The notes beneath the pieces are model-generated. The model did not search any database. It was not told where the DNA came from and saw only the letters and a list, made by a program, of their open reading frames with translations. Below, in pieces: positions 8,285 through 13,266 of a DNA stretch of 14,255 nucleotides. The position numbers were made by a program, and so were the translations under genes. The stretch is taken from NCBI GenBank assembly GCA_937996755.1, contig CALKUS010000003.1:1-14255 (forward strand), written 5' to 3'. Every line of letters begins with the position of its first letter. Positions within the stretch are counted from its first letter, which is position 1. This DNA is from an uncultured Pseudomonadota bacterium (GTDB taxonomy: Bacteria > Pseudomonadota > Gammaproteobacteria > Xanthomonadales > Ahniellaceae).

Positions 8285-8325
8285 GCCGGGGTAAACCCGG
8301 CGGCCGAAAAAGGCGGCGAAGTATA
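8285..8325 (-). promoter_or_regulatory. cytochrome c5 promoter and leader hairpin
   Basis: A TATACT box (8325-8320, minus strand) matches five of six -10 positions and predicts a start near 8313. This gives a leader of about 54 nt that contains the perfect stem GCCGGG/CCCGGC (8285-8301, 5-nt loop). The hairpin may tune translation from the weak GTG start. No clear -35 is visible. Confidence 0.5.
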
Positions 8326-8389
8326 GCCGCGCGGCTGCCCGCGAGGCTACGAGGCGCGAGCGCCGCTCCCCGCCCGCCCTGCCTTCGTC

Positions 8390-8395
8390 TACTGT
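8390..8395 (+). promoter_or_regulatory. putative -10 box of the GntR gene, leaderless
   Basis: TACTGT ends exactly 7 nt before the ATG at 8403, and no Shine-Dalgarno is present. The predicted +1 falls at or next to the A of the start codon. The geometry is the same as at acpH. Confidence 0.5.
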
Positions 8396-8402
8396 CGGCG
8401 CG

Positions 8403-9143
8403 ATGACCCGCCTCGCCAAGCCGCGCTACCAGCAGATCGCCGACGAGCTCGTGGCGCAGATCGCGCTCGGCCGCTACGCCGTGGGCGAGGCGCTGCCCAC
8501 CGAGAGCGCGCTCTGCACGCGCTTCCGCGTCAGCCGCCACACCGCGCGCGAAGCGTTGCGCCGGCTCGGCCAGCTCGGCCTGGTCGAGCGGCGCCAGGGC
8601 TCGGGCACGCGCGTGAAGGCGCAGCAGAGCCCCGTGCAGTACCAGCAGTTCGTGCAGTCGCTGGAGGAATTGCTGCAGTACGGCCCGACCACGCGCCTGA
8701 CCGTGCAGCGCGCGCGGCGCGAGCGCGCCGGCCGCGCGCTCGCGCGGGCGATGGACGTCGCAACCGGCAGCGAGATCGTCCACGTCTCGGGGCTGCGTTT
8801 CGAGCGTGGCCATGCGCTGCCGTTCGCCACCACCGAGATCCACGTCGTGCCGCGGCGCTCGACCGACGTGCGCGCGCTGCTCGACCGCCACGAGTCGGTC
8901 TATGCGTTGATCGAGCTGTTCAACGTGCGGCGGCTCACGCGCGTGGAGCAGACGCTGTCGGCCGCGAACCTCGCGGCGGTGGCGGCGCGCAAGCTCGGCC
9001 AGCCGGGCGGCAGCGCGGCGCTCGTCGCGACGCGCCGCTATTTCGGCTCCGACGGCCGCGTGTTCGCGCTGGCCGTCACCATCCACGCCGGCAGCCGATT
9101 CGGCTACTCCAGCGTGCTCAGCCGCGAGCGGATCGGCGACTGA
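8403..9143 (+). CDS. GntR-family regulator with UTRA domain (HutC/FarR type)
   Basis: A 246-aa DNA-binding protein. Residues about 8-72 form the GntR winged helix: PRYQQIADELVAQI, GEALPTESALCTRFRVSRHTAREALRRL and the wing GLVERRQGSGTRV. Residues about 95-240 fit the UTRA ligand-binding domain, including FATTEIHV and the end segment VFALAVTIHAGSRFGYSS. Such proteins are usually ligand-responsive repressors of neighbouring genes. The ligand cannot be read from the sequence. It diverges from the cytochrome c5 gene over 143 bp, which makes that gene a possible target. It has no Shine-Dalgarno and appears to have a leaderless start. Nothing suggests that it belongs to the sigma-54 cluster downstream. 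Confidence 0.92.
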   Translation: MTRLAKPRYQQIADELVAQIALGRYAVGEALPTESALCTRFRVSRHTAREALRRLGQLGLVERRQGSGTRVKAQQSPVQYQQFVQSLEELLQYGPTTRLTVQRARRERAGRALARAMDVATGSEIVHVSGLRFERGHALPFATTEIHVVPRRSTDVRALLDRHESVYALIELFNVRRLTRVEQTLSAANLAAVAARKLGQPGGSAALVATRRYFGSDGRVFALAVTIHAGSRFGYSSVLSRERIGD

Positions 9144-9151
9144 GCCCGGAA

Positions 9152-9218
9152 TCCTGCAGCTTGCACGGTGATTTGCCGTGCAGACTGCACGCTTCTTGCT
9201 GCAATGCGGCATCCTGCA
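9152..9218 (+). promoter_or_regulatory. putative enhancer region with TGCA cluster and dyad
   Basis: Six TGCA tetramers occur in 64 bp (9155, 9162, 9179, 9186, 9200, 9215). Two form TGCA-N3-TGCA dyads 24 bp apart, and the space between them is a 7-bp inverted repeat TGCACGG/CCGTGCA (9162-9182). The word TCCTGCAGCTTGC (9152-9164) recurs exactly at 11247. The region lies about 76-140 bp upstream of the start predicted for the sigma-54 promoter at 9268, the usual place for activator sites. The inverted repeat could instead terminate the gntR transcript. Confidence 0.45.
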
Positions 9219-9267
9219 AGCCATTGATCCTGCTTCGATTCGCGTCAGACGACCCGGGAACAGGCCA

Positions 9268-9283
9268 TGGCACGCGCGTTGCT
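9268..9283 (+). promoter_or_regulatory. sigma-54 (RpoN) promoter P1
   Basis: TGGCACGCGCGTTGCT is a perfect match to the sigma-54 consensus, with GG at -24, GC at -12 and correct spacing. It predicts transcription from about 9294, 35 bp before the ATG of the 52-aa protein. The leader contains a 6-bp hairpin (9297-9314) just before the Shine-Dalgarno. Confidence 0.85.
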
Positions 9284-9328
9284 CAGAGGGCTCCATCGGG
9301 GCAATCACGCCCCGCGGGAGAAACCGCC

Positions 9329-9487
9329 ATGACGCTGCTGGACGACCGACTGATCAGCCCGAACGGCCTGGAAATCGCCCGCTTCTTCGACACCACGCCC
9401 GGCACGAGCATCGCGGACGTGGACGCCGACGAAGCCGCCGCCTACGAGGACGAAGACCTCGACATGGCCTACACGGTCTGGAACTGA
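9329..9487 (+). CDS. small acidic protein, 52 aa, unrecognised
   Basis: I do not recognise this protein. It has 13 Asp/Glu against 2 Arg, concentrated in the second half (DVDADEAAAYEDEDLDMAY), and ends in TVWN. The N-terminus MTLLDDRLISPNGLEIARFFD is more ordinary and may be a short amphipathic helix. There is no signal peptide or membrane segment. The ATG has a good GGGAG Shine-Dalgarno and lies 35 bp behind the predicted sigma-54 start; a longer frame would begin upstream of the promoter and is rejected. It is followed after 13 bp by DUF1328, so the two form one transcript. An adaptor or charge-based binding role is possible, but nothing shows one. Confidence 0.65.
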   Translation: MTLLDDRLISPNGLEIARFFDTTPGTSIADVDADEAAAYEDEDLDMAYTVWN

Positions 9488-9500
9488 CGGACCGACTGCC

Positions 9501-9674
9501 GTGCTGAAGCTCGCCCTGCTGTTCTTCGTGATCTCGCTGATCGCGGCCGTCTTCGGCTTTACCGGGATCGCCGGCGCCGCGGCCGGCCTCGCGAAGATCG
9601 TGTTCATGGTCGCCGTGGGCGTGTTCCTGATCTTCCTCGTGCTCGCGCTGCTCGGGATCAAGGCACTCGCCTGA
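9501..9674 (+). CDS. DUF1328 small membrane protein (YtjA family), first copy
   Basis: A 57-aa protein that is almost entirely two hydrophobic helices (about 3-24 and 31-54). The glycine-containing turn GFTGIAGAAAGLAKIVF is diagnostic of the DUF1328/YtjA family of stress-associated inner-membrane peptides of unknown function. The start is a GTG at 9501 with a weak ACGGA upstream, only 13 bp after the 52-aa ORF, so its translation may depend on coupling. It is driven by sigma-54 promoter P1 (inferred) and ends just before an 11-bp terminator-like hairpin. A second copy lies at 11361 behind its own sigma-54 promoter. Confidence 0.9.
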   Translation: MLKLALLFFVISLIAAVFGFTGIAGAAAGLAKIVFMVAVGVFLIFLVLALLGIKALA

Positions 9675-9675
9675 G

Positions 9676-9703
9676 CGCCGGCCGGCACCCTCGCCGGCCG
9701 GCG
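9676..9703 (+). terminator. strong hairpin after DUF1328, first copy
   Basis: A perfect 11-bp GC stem (9676-9686 with 9693-9703, loop ACCCTC) starts 2 nt after the stop codon. There is no T-run, so it may act with Rho or as an mRNA 3' stabiliser. Confidence 0.65.
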
Positions 9704-9720
9704 TCGCCGTCAAACGTGGT

Positions 9721-9832
9721 GACGCCGGGCATTCCGCCCGGCTGCGTCGGCCATCATTCGGGGGAAGGCAAATCGCAGGCTCGCGCCCGCGTTGTCGGCC
9801 TCATCGAACCGCCGCCCGGCACGACGCCGGGC
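9721..9832 (+). promoter_or_regulatory. two mutually complementary hairpins upstream of algB
   Basis: The 184 bp between DUF1328 and algB hold, after the terminator hairpin, stem GCCGGGC/GCCCGGC (9724-9742, 5-nt loop) and stem GCCCGGC/GCCGGGC (9814-9832, 5-nt loop). GACGCCGGGC is a direct repeat at 9721 and 9823. The left arm of one hairpin is complementary to the left arm of the other, so two alternative folds are possible. No convincing promoter box for algB was found here. Confidence 0.4.
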
Positions 9833-9858
9833 CCGTTACAGCACCTGGAGAGCTCCTG

Positions 9859-11211
9859 ATGGCTGCCCCGCAACGCGTCGCCGGTCGCGTGCTGATCATC
9901 GACGACGAAGAACCCATCCTCGCCACGTTCCGCCTCTGCCTCGAGGACGCGGGCTATTCCGTCGACACGGCGAATACCGCCGCCGAAGGCCTGCGCCTCG
10001 CCGCGCGGCAACCGTTCGACGTCTGCCTGCTCGATCTCTCGATCGGGGACGAGTCCGGGCTCGAAGTGATGCCGCGCCTGAAGCAGCTCGCGCCGTGGCT
10101 GCGCGTCGTGATCGTTTCCGCGCACTCCGCGGTCGACGCCGCGATGGACGCACTGCGCGCCGGCGCCGAGGATTACCTCGTCAAGCCGTGCCTGCCCGAG
10201 CAGCTGCGCATCGCCGTGCTGCGCCAGGTGGAGGCGCGCAAGCTCACTGCGCGCGTCGAGCAACTGGAGCGCGAAGCGCCGAAGAACAAGCCCGACCTCG
10301 AGTCGCAAAGCCCGTTGATGGCGCACGTGATCGAGACCGCGCGCCACGTCGCGGCGACCGACGCGAACATCCTGCTGCTCGGCGAATCCGGCACCGGCAA
10401 GGGCGAGCTCGCCAAGGCGATCCACCGCTGGAGCAACCGCAGCGAAGGCGAGTTCGTGACGATCAACTGCCCGTCGCTCTCGGCGGAGCTGCTCGAGAGC
10501 GAGCTGTTCGGCCACAACAAGGGCTCGTTCACGGGCGCGACGCAGAGCACGGTCGGCCGCGTCACGCAGGCGGACGGCGGCACGCTGTTCCTGGACGAGA
10601 TCGGCGACTTCCCGCTCGTCCTGCAGCCGAAGCTGCTGCGCTTCATCCAGGACAAGGAGTACGAGCGCATCGGCGATCCGGTGACGCGGCGCGCCGACGT
10701 GCGCATCGTGGCCGCGACCAACCGCGACCTCGAGGCGATGGTGAAGGCGGGCCTGTTCCGCCAGGACCTGCTGTACCGGTTGAACGTGATCACGATCGAG
10801 CTGCCGCCGCTGCGCGAGCGACCGGAGGACGTGCCGCACCTCGCGGCGCATTTCCTCGCGCGCTTCGCCGCGAACTACAACCGGCCCGCGCGCGGCTTCG
10901 CGCCCGACGCGCTGGCGCTGATCGGCAACTACGCGTGGCCCGGCAACGTGCGCGAGCTGCAGAACGTGATCGAGCGCGCGACGATCCTCTCGCCGGGCGA
11001 CCAGATCGAGCCGAAGCACCTCGCGATCGGCGGCGGCGCGAACGTCGAGGCGCGTGCGCGCGTCGGCACCCCGATCAGCCTCGAGGACCTCGAGAAGATG
11101 CACATCCAGCAGGTGCTCTCGATCAGCGAGACGCTCGACCAGGCGGCGAAGACGCTCGGCATCGACGCCTCGACGCTGTATCGCAAGCGCAAGACCTACT
11201 CCATCGGCTGA
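9859..11211 (+). CDS. algB: AlgB-type sigma-54 response regulator (NtrC family)
   Basis: A 450-aa enhancer-binding activator. Receiver domain (about 9-125) with the acidic pair D15/D16, phosphoacceptor D59, S87 and K109. AAA+ domain (about 148-380) with Walker A GESGTGKG (175-182), a sigma-54 contact loop reading GSFTGA (222-227) instead of GAFTGA, and Walker B GGTLFLDEIG (240-249). The C-terminal Fis-type helix-turn-helix ends in TLDQAAKTLGIDASTLYRKRK. Sequence agreement with Pseudomonas AlgB runs through all domains, including APWLRVVIVSAHSAVD, ATDANILLLGES and the HTH. There AlgB is paired with kinase KinB and controls alginate and virulence genes. No kinB or alginate gene is adjacent here. 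Instead the gene lies among three sigma-54 promoters, its likely targets. The start has GGAG upstream. The Ser in the loop is a common tolerated variant. Confidence 0.9.
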   Translation: MAAPQRVAGRVLIIDDEEPILATFRLCLEDAGYSVDTANTAAEGLRLAARQPFDVCLLDLSIGDESGLEVMPRLKQLAPWLRVVIVSAHSAVDAAMDALRAGAEDYLVKPCLPEQLRIAVLRQVEARKLTARVEQLEREAPKNKPDLESQSPLMAHVIETARHVAATDANILLLGESGTGKGELAKAIHRWSNRSEGEFVTINCPSLSAELLESELFGHNKGSFTGATQSTVGRVTQADGGTLFLDEIGDFPLVLQPKLLRFIQDKEYERIGDPVTRRADVRIVAATNRDLEAMVKAGLFRQDLLYRLNVITIELPPLRERPEDVPHLAAHFLARFAANYNRPARGFAPDALALIGNYAWPGNVRELQNVIERATILSPGDQIEPKHLAIGGGANVEARARVGTPISLEDLEKMHIQQVLSISETLDQAAKTLGIDASTLYRKRKTYSIG

Positions 11212-11246
11212 CCGGTCGGGCAACTCGCGGGACGGCCGCGCCCGCT

Positions 11247-11289
11247 TCCTGCAGCTTGCTCGACACGATCGGGCAGCGCGCAGGGAAAT
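11247..11289 (+). promoter_or_regulatory. putative enhancer site upstream of sigma-54 promoter P2
   Basis: TCCTGCAGCTTGC (11247-11259) repeats exactly the word at 9152. About 20 bp further, GCAGGGAAA (11280-11288) reads TTTCCCTGC on the other strand, giving an inverted pair with TTCCTGC. The 13-mer is centred about 78 bp upstream of the predicted start, a typical activator position. Confidence 0.45.
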
Positions 11290-11304
11290 CCCGGCTCCGG
11301 GCGC

Positions 11305-11320
11305 TGGCACGCAGCTTGCT
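11305..11320 (+). promoter_or_regulatory. sigma-54 (RpoN) promoter P2
   Basis: TGGCACGCAGCTTGCT is a perfect -24/-12 match with correct spacing. The predicted start is near 11331, 30 bp before the second DUF1328 gene. Confidence 0.85.
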
Positions 11321-11360
11321 GCACGAACGGCGCGTTGCCCCGGGCCACGCGGAGAACGAC

Positions 11361-11525
11361 ATGCTGCATTACGCAATCGTGTTCCTCGTCATCGCGCTGG
11401 TCGCCGCTGCACTCGGCTTCGGCGCGCTGGCGGGCGTCGCCGCGTTCCTGGCCAAGGTGCTGTTCTTCGTGTTCCTCGTGCTGTTCATGGCGTCGCTGCT
11501 CTACACCGGGCTGCGCCGCGTCTGA
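11361..11525 (+). CDS. DUF1328 small membrane protein (YtjA family), second copy
   Basis: A 54-aa protein: MLHYAIVFLVIALVAAALGF, the family turn GALAGVAAFLAKVLFF, and a second helix ending in a short basic tail LRRV. Two inner-membrane helices with a small loop are expected. Function is unknown; family members are small stress-associated membrane peptides. The ATG has a good GGAGAA Shine-Dalgarno, unlike the GTG of the first copy. It is the first gene behind sigma-54 promoter P2 and is followed after 26 bp by the entericidin-like gene. The copies are clearly related but differ in the tail and in the helix 2 sequence, so this is not a recent exact duplication. Confidence 0.92.
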   Translation: MLHYAIVFLVIALVAAALGFGALAGVAAFLAKVLFFVFLVLFMASLLYTGLRRV

Positions 11526-11551
11526 CCCCCAACTTTCAGGAGCTCACCGAC

Positions 11552-11704
11552 ATGAATTCCACCCTCCGCAAACTCGGCTTCCTCGCGATCCTCGGCTGGA
11601 CCGTCGGCGGTCTCGCCGCTTGCAACACGGTCGAAGGCGCCGGCAAGGACGTCGAAGCCGCCGGCGAGGAAATCCAGGAAGCGGCCGACGACGCGAAGAA
11701 CTGA
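11552..11704 (+). CDS. entericidin A/B-family small lipoprotein
   Basis: A 50-aa precursor with a signal peptide and lipobox LAAC (Cys24), giving a mature lipopeptide of about 27 residues (CNTVEGAGKDVEAAGEEIQEAADDAKN in outline). The CNTVEGAGKDV...AGE pattern is diagnostic of the EcnA/EcnB family. In E. coli EcnB is a bacteriolytic lipoprotein induced in stationary phase and EcnA antagonises it; single-copy relatives in other bacteria have no proven toxin role, so no toxin-antitoxin call is made. The mature part is a short amphipathic, acidic helix. AGGAG precedes the ATG. It is cotranscribed with DUF1328 from P2 and followed by a strong hairpin. Confidence 0.92.
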   Translation: MNSTLRKLGFLAILGWTVGGLAACNTVEGAGKDVEAAGEEIQEAADDAKN

Positions 11705-11719
11705 TCGACGCGTTGCACC

Positions 11720-11746
11720 GGGCGGCGCGCCGCGCGCGCGCCGCCC
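11720..11746 (+). terminator. GC-rich hairpin terminating the P2 operon
   Basis: A perfect stem of 10-11 bp (11720-11730 with 11736-11746, short loop) begins 15 nt after the entericidin-like stop. It lacks a T-run but is the only strong structure before the next gene. Confidence 0.6.
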
Positions 11747-11751
11747 GCGCA

Positions 11752-11774
11752 TTCCCTGCAATTTCGGCAGGAAA
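11752..11774. promoter_or_regulatory. imperfect TTYCCTGC dyad upstream of the kinase gene
   Basis: TTCCCTGCA (11752-11760) faces TTTCCTGCC read on the minus strand (11774-11766). Similar half-sites occur near promoter P2. The dyad lies about 50-75 bp upstream of the kinase start predicted from the TAGTCT box, so the hybrid kinase gene may share a regulator with the cluster. No sigma-54 promoter with correct spacing is present here. Confidence 0.35.
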
Positions 11775-11813
11775 TCGCTTCCAGGCGGCATGCGCGCGCC
11801 GCAGGTTTGCCGC

Positions 11814-11819
11814 TAGTCT
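11814..11819 (+). promoter_or_regulatory. putative -10 box of the hybrid kinase gene
   Basis: TAGTCT lies 54 bp before the ATG at 11874, with no good -35 box. An AGGAG Shine-Dalgarno precedes the start. The call rests on the box and its position only. Confidence 0.3.
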
Positions 11820-11873
11820 TCTTCCACGCGGCGCACGGCGCCCGCGACGATCGGCGGCAGGAGTCCTGCGCGA

Positions 11874-12995
11874 ATGAGTGGCCGCATCCGGCAACTGGCC
11901 GCACGCGACCCCGTGGTGCTCGTGGTCGACGACCAGCGCAGCAATCTCGACCTGGTTGCTGCCGTGCTGCGCAACAACGGCTATGCGGTGGACGAGGCGC
12001 TCGGCGGTGACGCGGCGCTGGCGGCCGTCGCCACGCGCGTGCCCGACCTCGTGCTGCTCGACATGCTGATGCCGGGCGTCGACGGCTTCGCGGTCGCGTG
12101 CGCGCTGCGCGATTCGCCGCCGACGGCGGACGTGCCCGTCATCTTCGTCACGGCCGCGGCCGAGCGCCAGCACCTGGTGCGCGCGTTCGAGTGCGGCGCC
12201 GTCGACTTCGTGGCCAAGCCGTTCGTCGTGGAGGAGCTGCTCGCGCGCGTGCGCACGCACCTCGAGCTCAAGTTCGCGCGCGACCACCTCAAGCGCGTCG
12301 CGCGCGAGCGCGAGGACCTTGCATCGCTCGTCGCGCACGACCTCAAGAACCCGCTGTCGACGATCCGCTTCTCGGCGCAGCTGCTGCGCCGCCAGACGGG
12401 CGACCCGGAGCGCGCGACGCGGCTGGCCGAGATGATCCAGTCGTCGGTCGACAACGCGCTCGCGTTCATCCAGGACTACCTCGAGCGGCGCGCCGAGGAC
12501 GAACTGCCGCGCGAGCTCGGCAACGAGCCCGTCGCGCTCGACGATGCGGCGCGCGAGGCACTCGACCGCTTCCGCCTGCAGGCGGAGGCGAAGGAGATCA
12601 CGATCGGCGCTGCGGCGCTCGAGCCCGTCGTCGTCCGCGGCGACCCCGGCGCGATCGCGCACGTGATCGACAGCCTGCTCTCGAACGCGATCAAGTTCTC
12701 GGCCGCCGGGAGCTCGATCGAGATCGCGAGCGGGCCGGGCACGCCGGGTTGCGGCCGCTGCCTGGTGCTCGATCGCGGCGAAGGCATCAGCGCCGAGGAC
12801 CAGCGCAAGCTGTTCCGCCGCTTCGTGCGGTTGAAGGCGCAACCGACCGCGGGCGAGGCGGGCAACGGCCTGGGCCTGGCGTTCGCCAAGCGCGACATCG
12901 CGCGCATGGGCGGCGAGCTCTGGTACGAGGATCGCGACGGCGGCGGTGCCGTGTTCGCGTTCGAGCTCCCGCTCGCGCCGCTCTACGTCGAATAG
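11874..12995 (+). CDS. receiver-histidine kinase hybrid (REC-HisKA-HATPase)
   Basis: A 373-aa cytoplasmic signalling protein. The N-terminal receiver (about 14-130) has D19/D20, phosphoacceptor D63, T93 and K115. A short helical linker leads to the H-box LVAHDLKNPL with His155, then a HATPase domain with the N-box Asn271 (SNAIKFS), G1 box DRGEGI (300-305) and G2 box GNGLGLAFAKR (330-340). All catalytic residues are present. There is no PAS, HAMP or membrane segment, so the input must come through phosphorylation of its own receiver or a protein contact. It has an AGGAG Shine-Dalgarno and sits between two sigma-54-driven operons. It is not a KinB homologue (KinB is a membrane kinase), but it is the only kinase visible near algB. 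Confidence 0.92.
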   Translation: MSGRIRQLAARDPVVLVVDDQRSNLDLVAAVLRNNGYAVDEALGGDAALAAVATRVPDLVLLDMLMPGVDGFAVACALRDSPPTADVPVIFVTAAAERQHLVRAFECGAVDFVAKPFVVEELLARVRTHLELKFARDHLKRVAREREDLASLVAHDLKNPLSTIRFSAQLLRRQTGDPERATRLAEMIQSSVDNALAFIQDYLERRAEDELPRELGNEPVALDDAAREALDRFRLQAEAKEITIGAAALEPVVVRGDPGAIAHVIDSLLSNAIKFSAAGSSIEIASGPGTPGCGRCLVLDRGEGISAEDQRKLFRRFVRLKAQPTAGEAGNGLGLAFAKRDIARMGGELWYEDRDGGGAVFAFELPLAPLYVE

Positions 12996-13006
12996 CCTGC
13001 GCGCCG

Positions 13007-13064
13007 TTCCTTGCATGCCGCAATGCGCGGCAGGCTCGGCCGTGCGCGTTGCGGCGCATTCGGC
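13007..13064 (+). promoter_or_regulatory. inverted repeats upstream of sigma-54 promoter P3
   Basis: TTCCTTGCA (13007-13015) is followed by TGCCGC-AATGC-GCGGCA (13016-13032). The arm GCCGCAATGCGC (13017-13028) also pairs, with one missing base, with GCGCATTCGGC (13054-13064). The word TGCCGCAATGC resembles, with one difference, the reverse complement of 9201-9211 upstream of P1. The region is about 60-115 bp upstream of the predicted P3 start, so it is an enhancer candidate. Confidence 0.4.
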
Positions 13065-13096
13065 ACGATGGCGCGTCCATTGCCCCCGATTGCGCA

Positions 13097-13112
13097 TGGC
13101 ACGCGGCTTGTA
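13097..13112 (+). promoter_or_regulatory. sigma-54-like promoter P3 with variant -12 element
   Basis: TGGCACGCGGCTTGTA has a perfect -24 half and correct spacing, but the -12 element reads TTGTA where TTGCA/T is expected, so the conserved C is T. The predicted start near 13123 is 30 bp before the 35-aa ORF, the same geometry as P1 and P2. Confidence 0.6.
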
Positions 13113-13152
13113 ATGGCCTTCCCGCGAAATCACACACCGGCGGAAGACCGAC

Positions 13153-13260
13153 ATGTCGTTCGAGGAGCAGAGCAAGGGTTCGTGCATTCGTGGCGTGGTG
13201 CGCCCCGTGCGCGAGCGCGATGCGCCGCTTCGAACCATCACTCGCGTCTCCCGCCCGTAG
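13153..13260 (+). CDS. 35-aa leader ORF or small protein, unrecognised
   Basis: A short reading frame starting MSFEEQSKGSCIRG and ending in TRVSRP; basic (8 Lys/Arg against 4 Asp/Glu), with no membrane segment. Support: it begins 30 bp behind the predicted sigma-54 start with a GGAAG Shine-Dalgarno at good distance, as the first ORFs of the other two operons do. Its stop codon lies 7 nt before a 14-bp hairpin, so it may be a leader peptide whose translation affects the hairpin rather than a functional protein. No homologue is recognised. Confidence 0.45.
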   Translation: MSFEEQSKGSCIRGVVRPVRERDAPLRTITRVSRP

Positions 13261-13266
13261 TCCCAC

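Noticed and set aside
8285..8301. Hairpin between the cytochrome and GntR genes as a terminator
   Set aside because: It lies between divergent genes where no transcript should end, and no T-run follows in either direction.
9150..9167. Extra sigma-54 promoter at the TTGCA near 9161 (and TTGCT near 11256)
   Set aside because: No GG lies at the required distance upstream; the spacing is wrong in both places.
9161..9328. N-terminal extension of the 52-aa acidic protein
   Set aside because: The extension would begin upstream of the perfect sigma-54 promoter and lacks a Shine-Dalgarno; the ATG at 9329 has one.
9754..11376. 540-codon minus-strand frame antisense to algB
   Set aside because: The plus-strand frame has complete receiver, AAA+ and HTH motifs; the antisense product has none.
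11361..11704. Toxin-antitoxin pair made of DUF1328 and entericidin
   Set aside because: Only one entericidin-type gene is present, and DUF1328 is not a known antitoxin; co-transcription alone does not support the claim.
11874..12995. KinB, the cognate AlgB kinase
   Set aside because: KinB has membrane segments and a periplasmic domain; this protein has an N-terminal receiver and no membrane segment.
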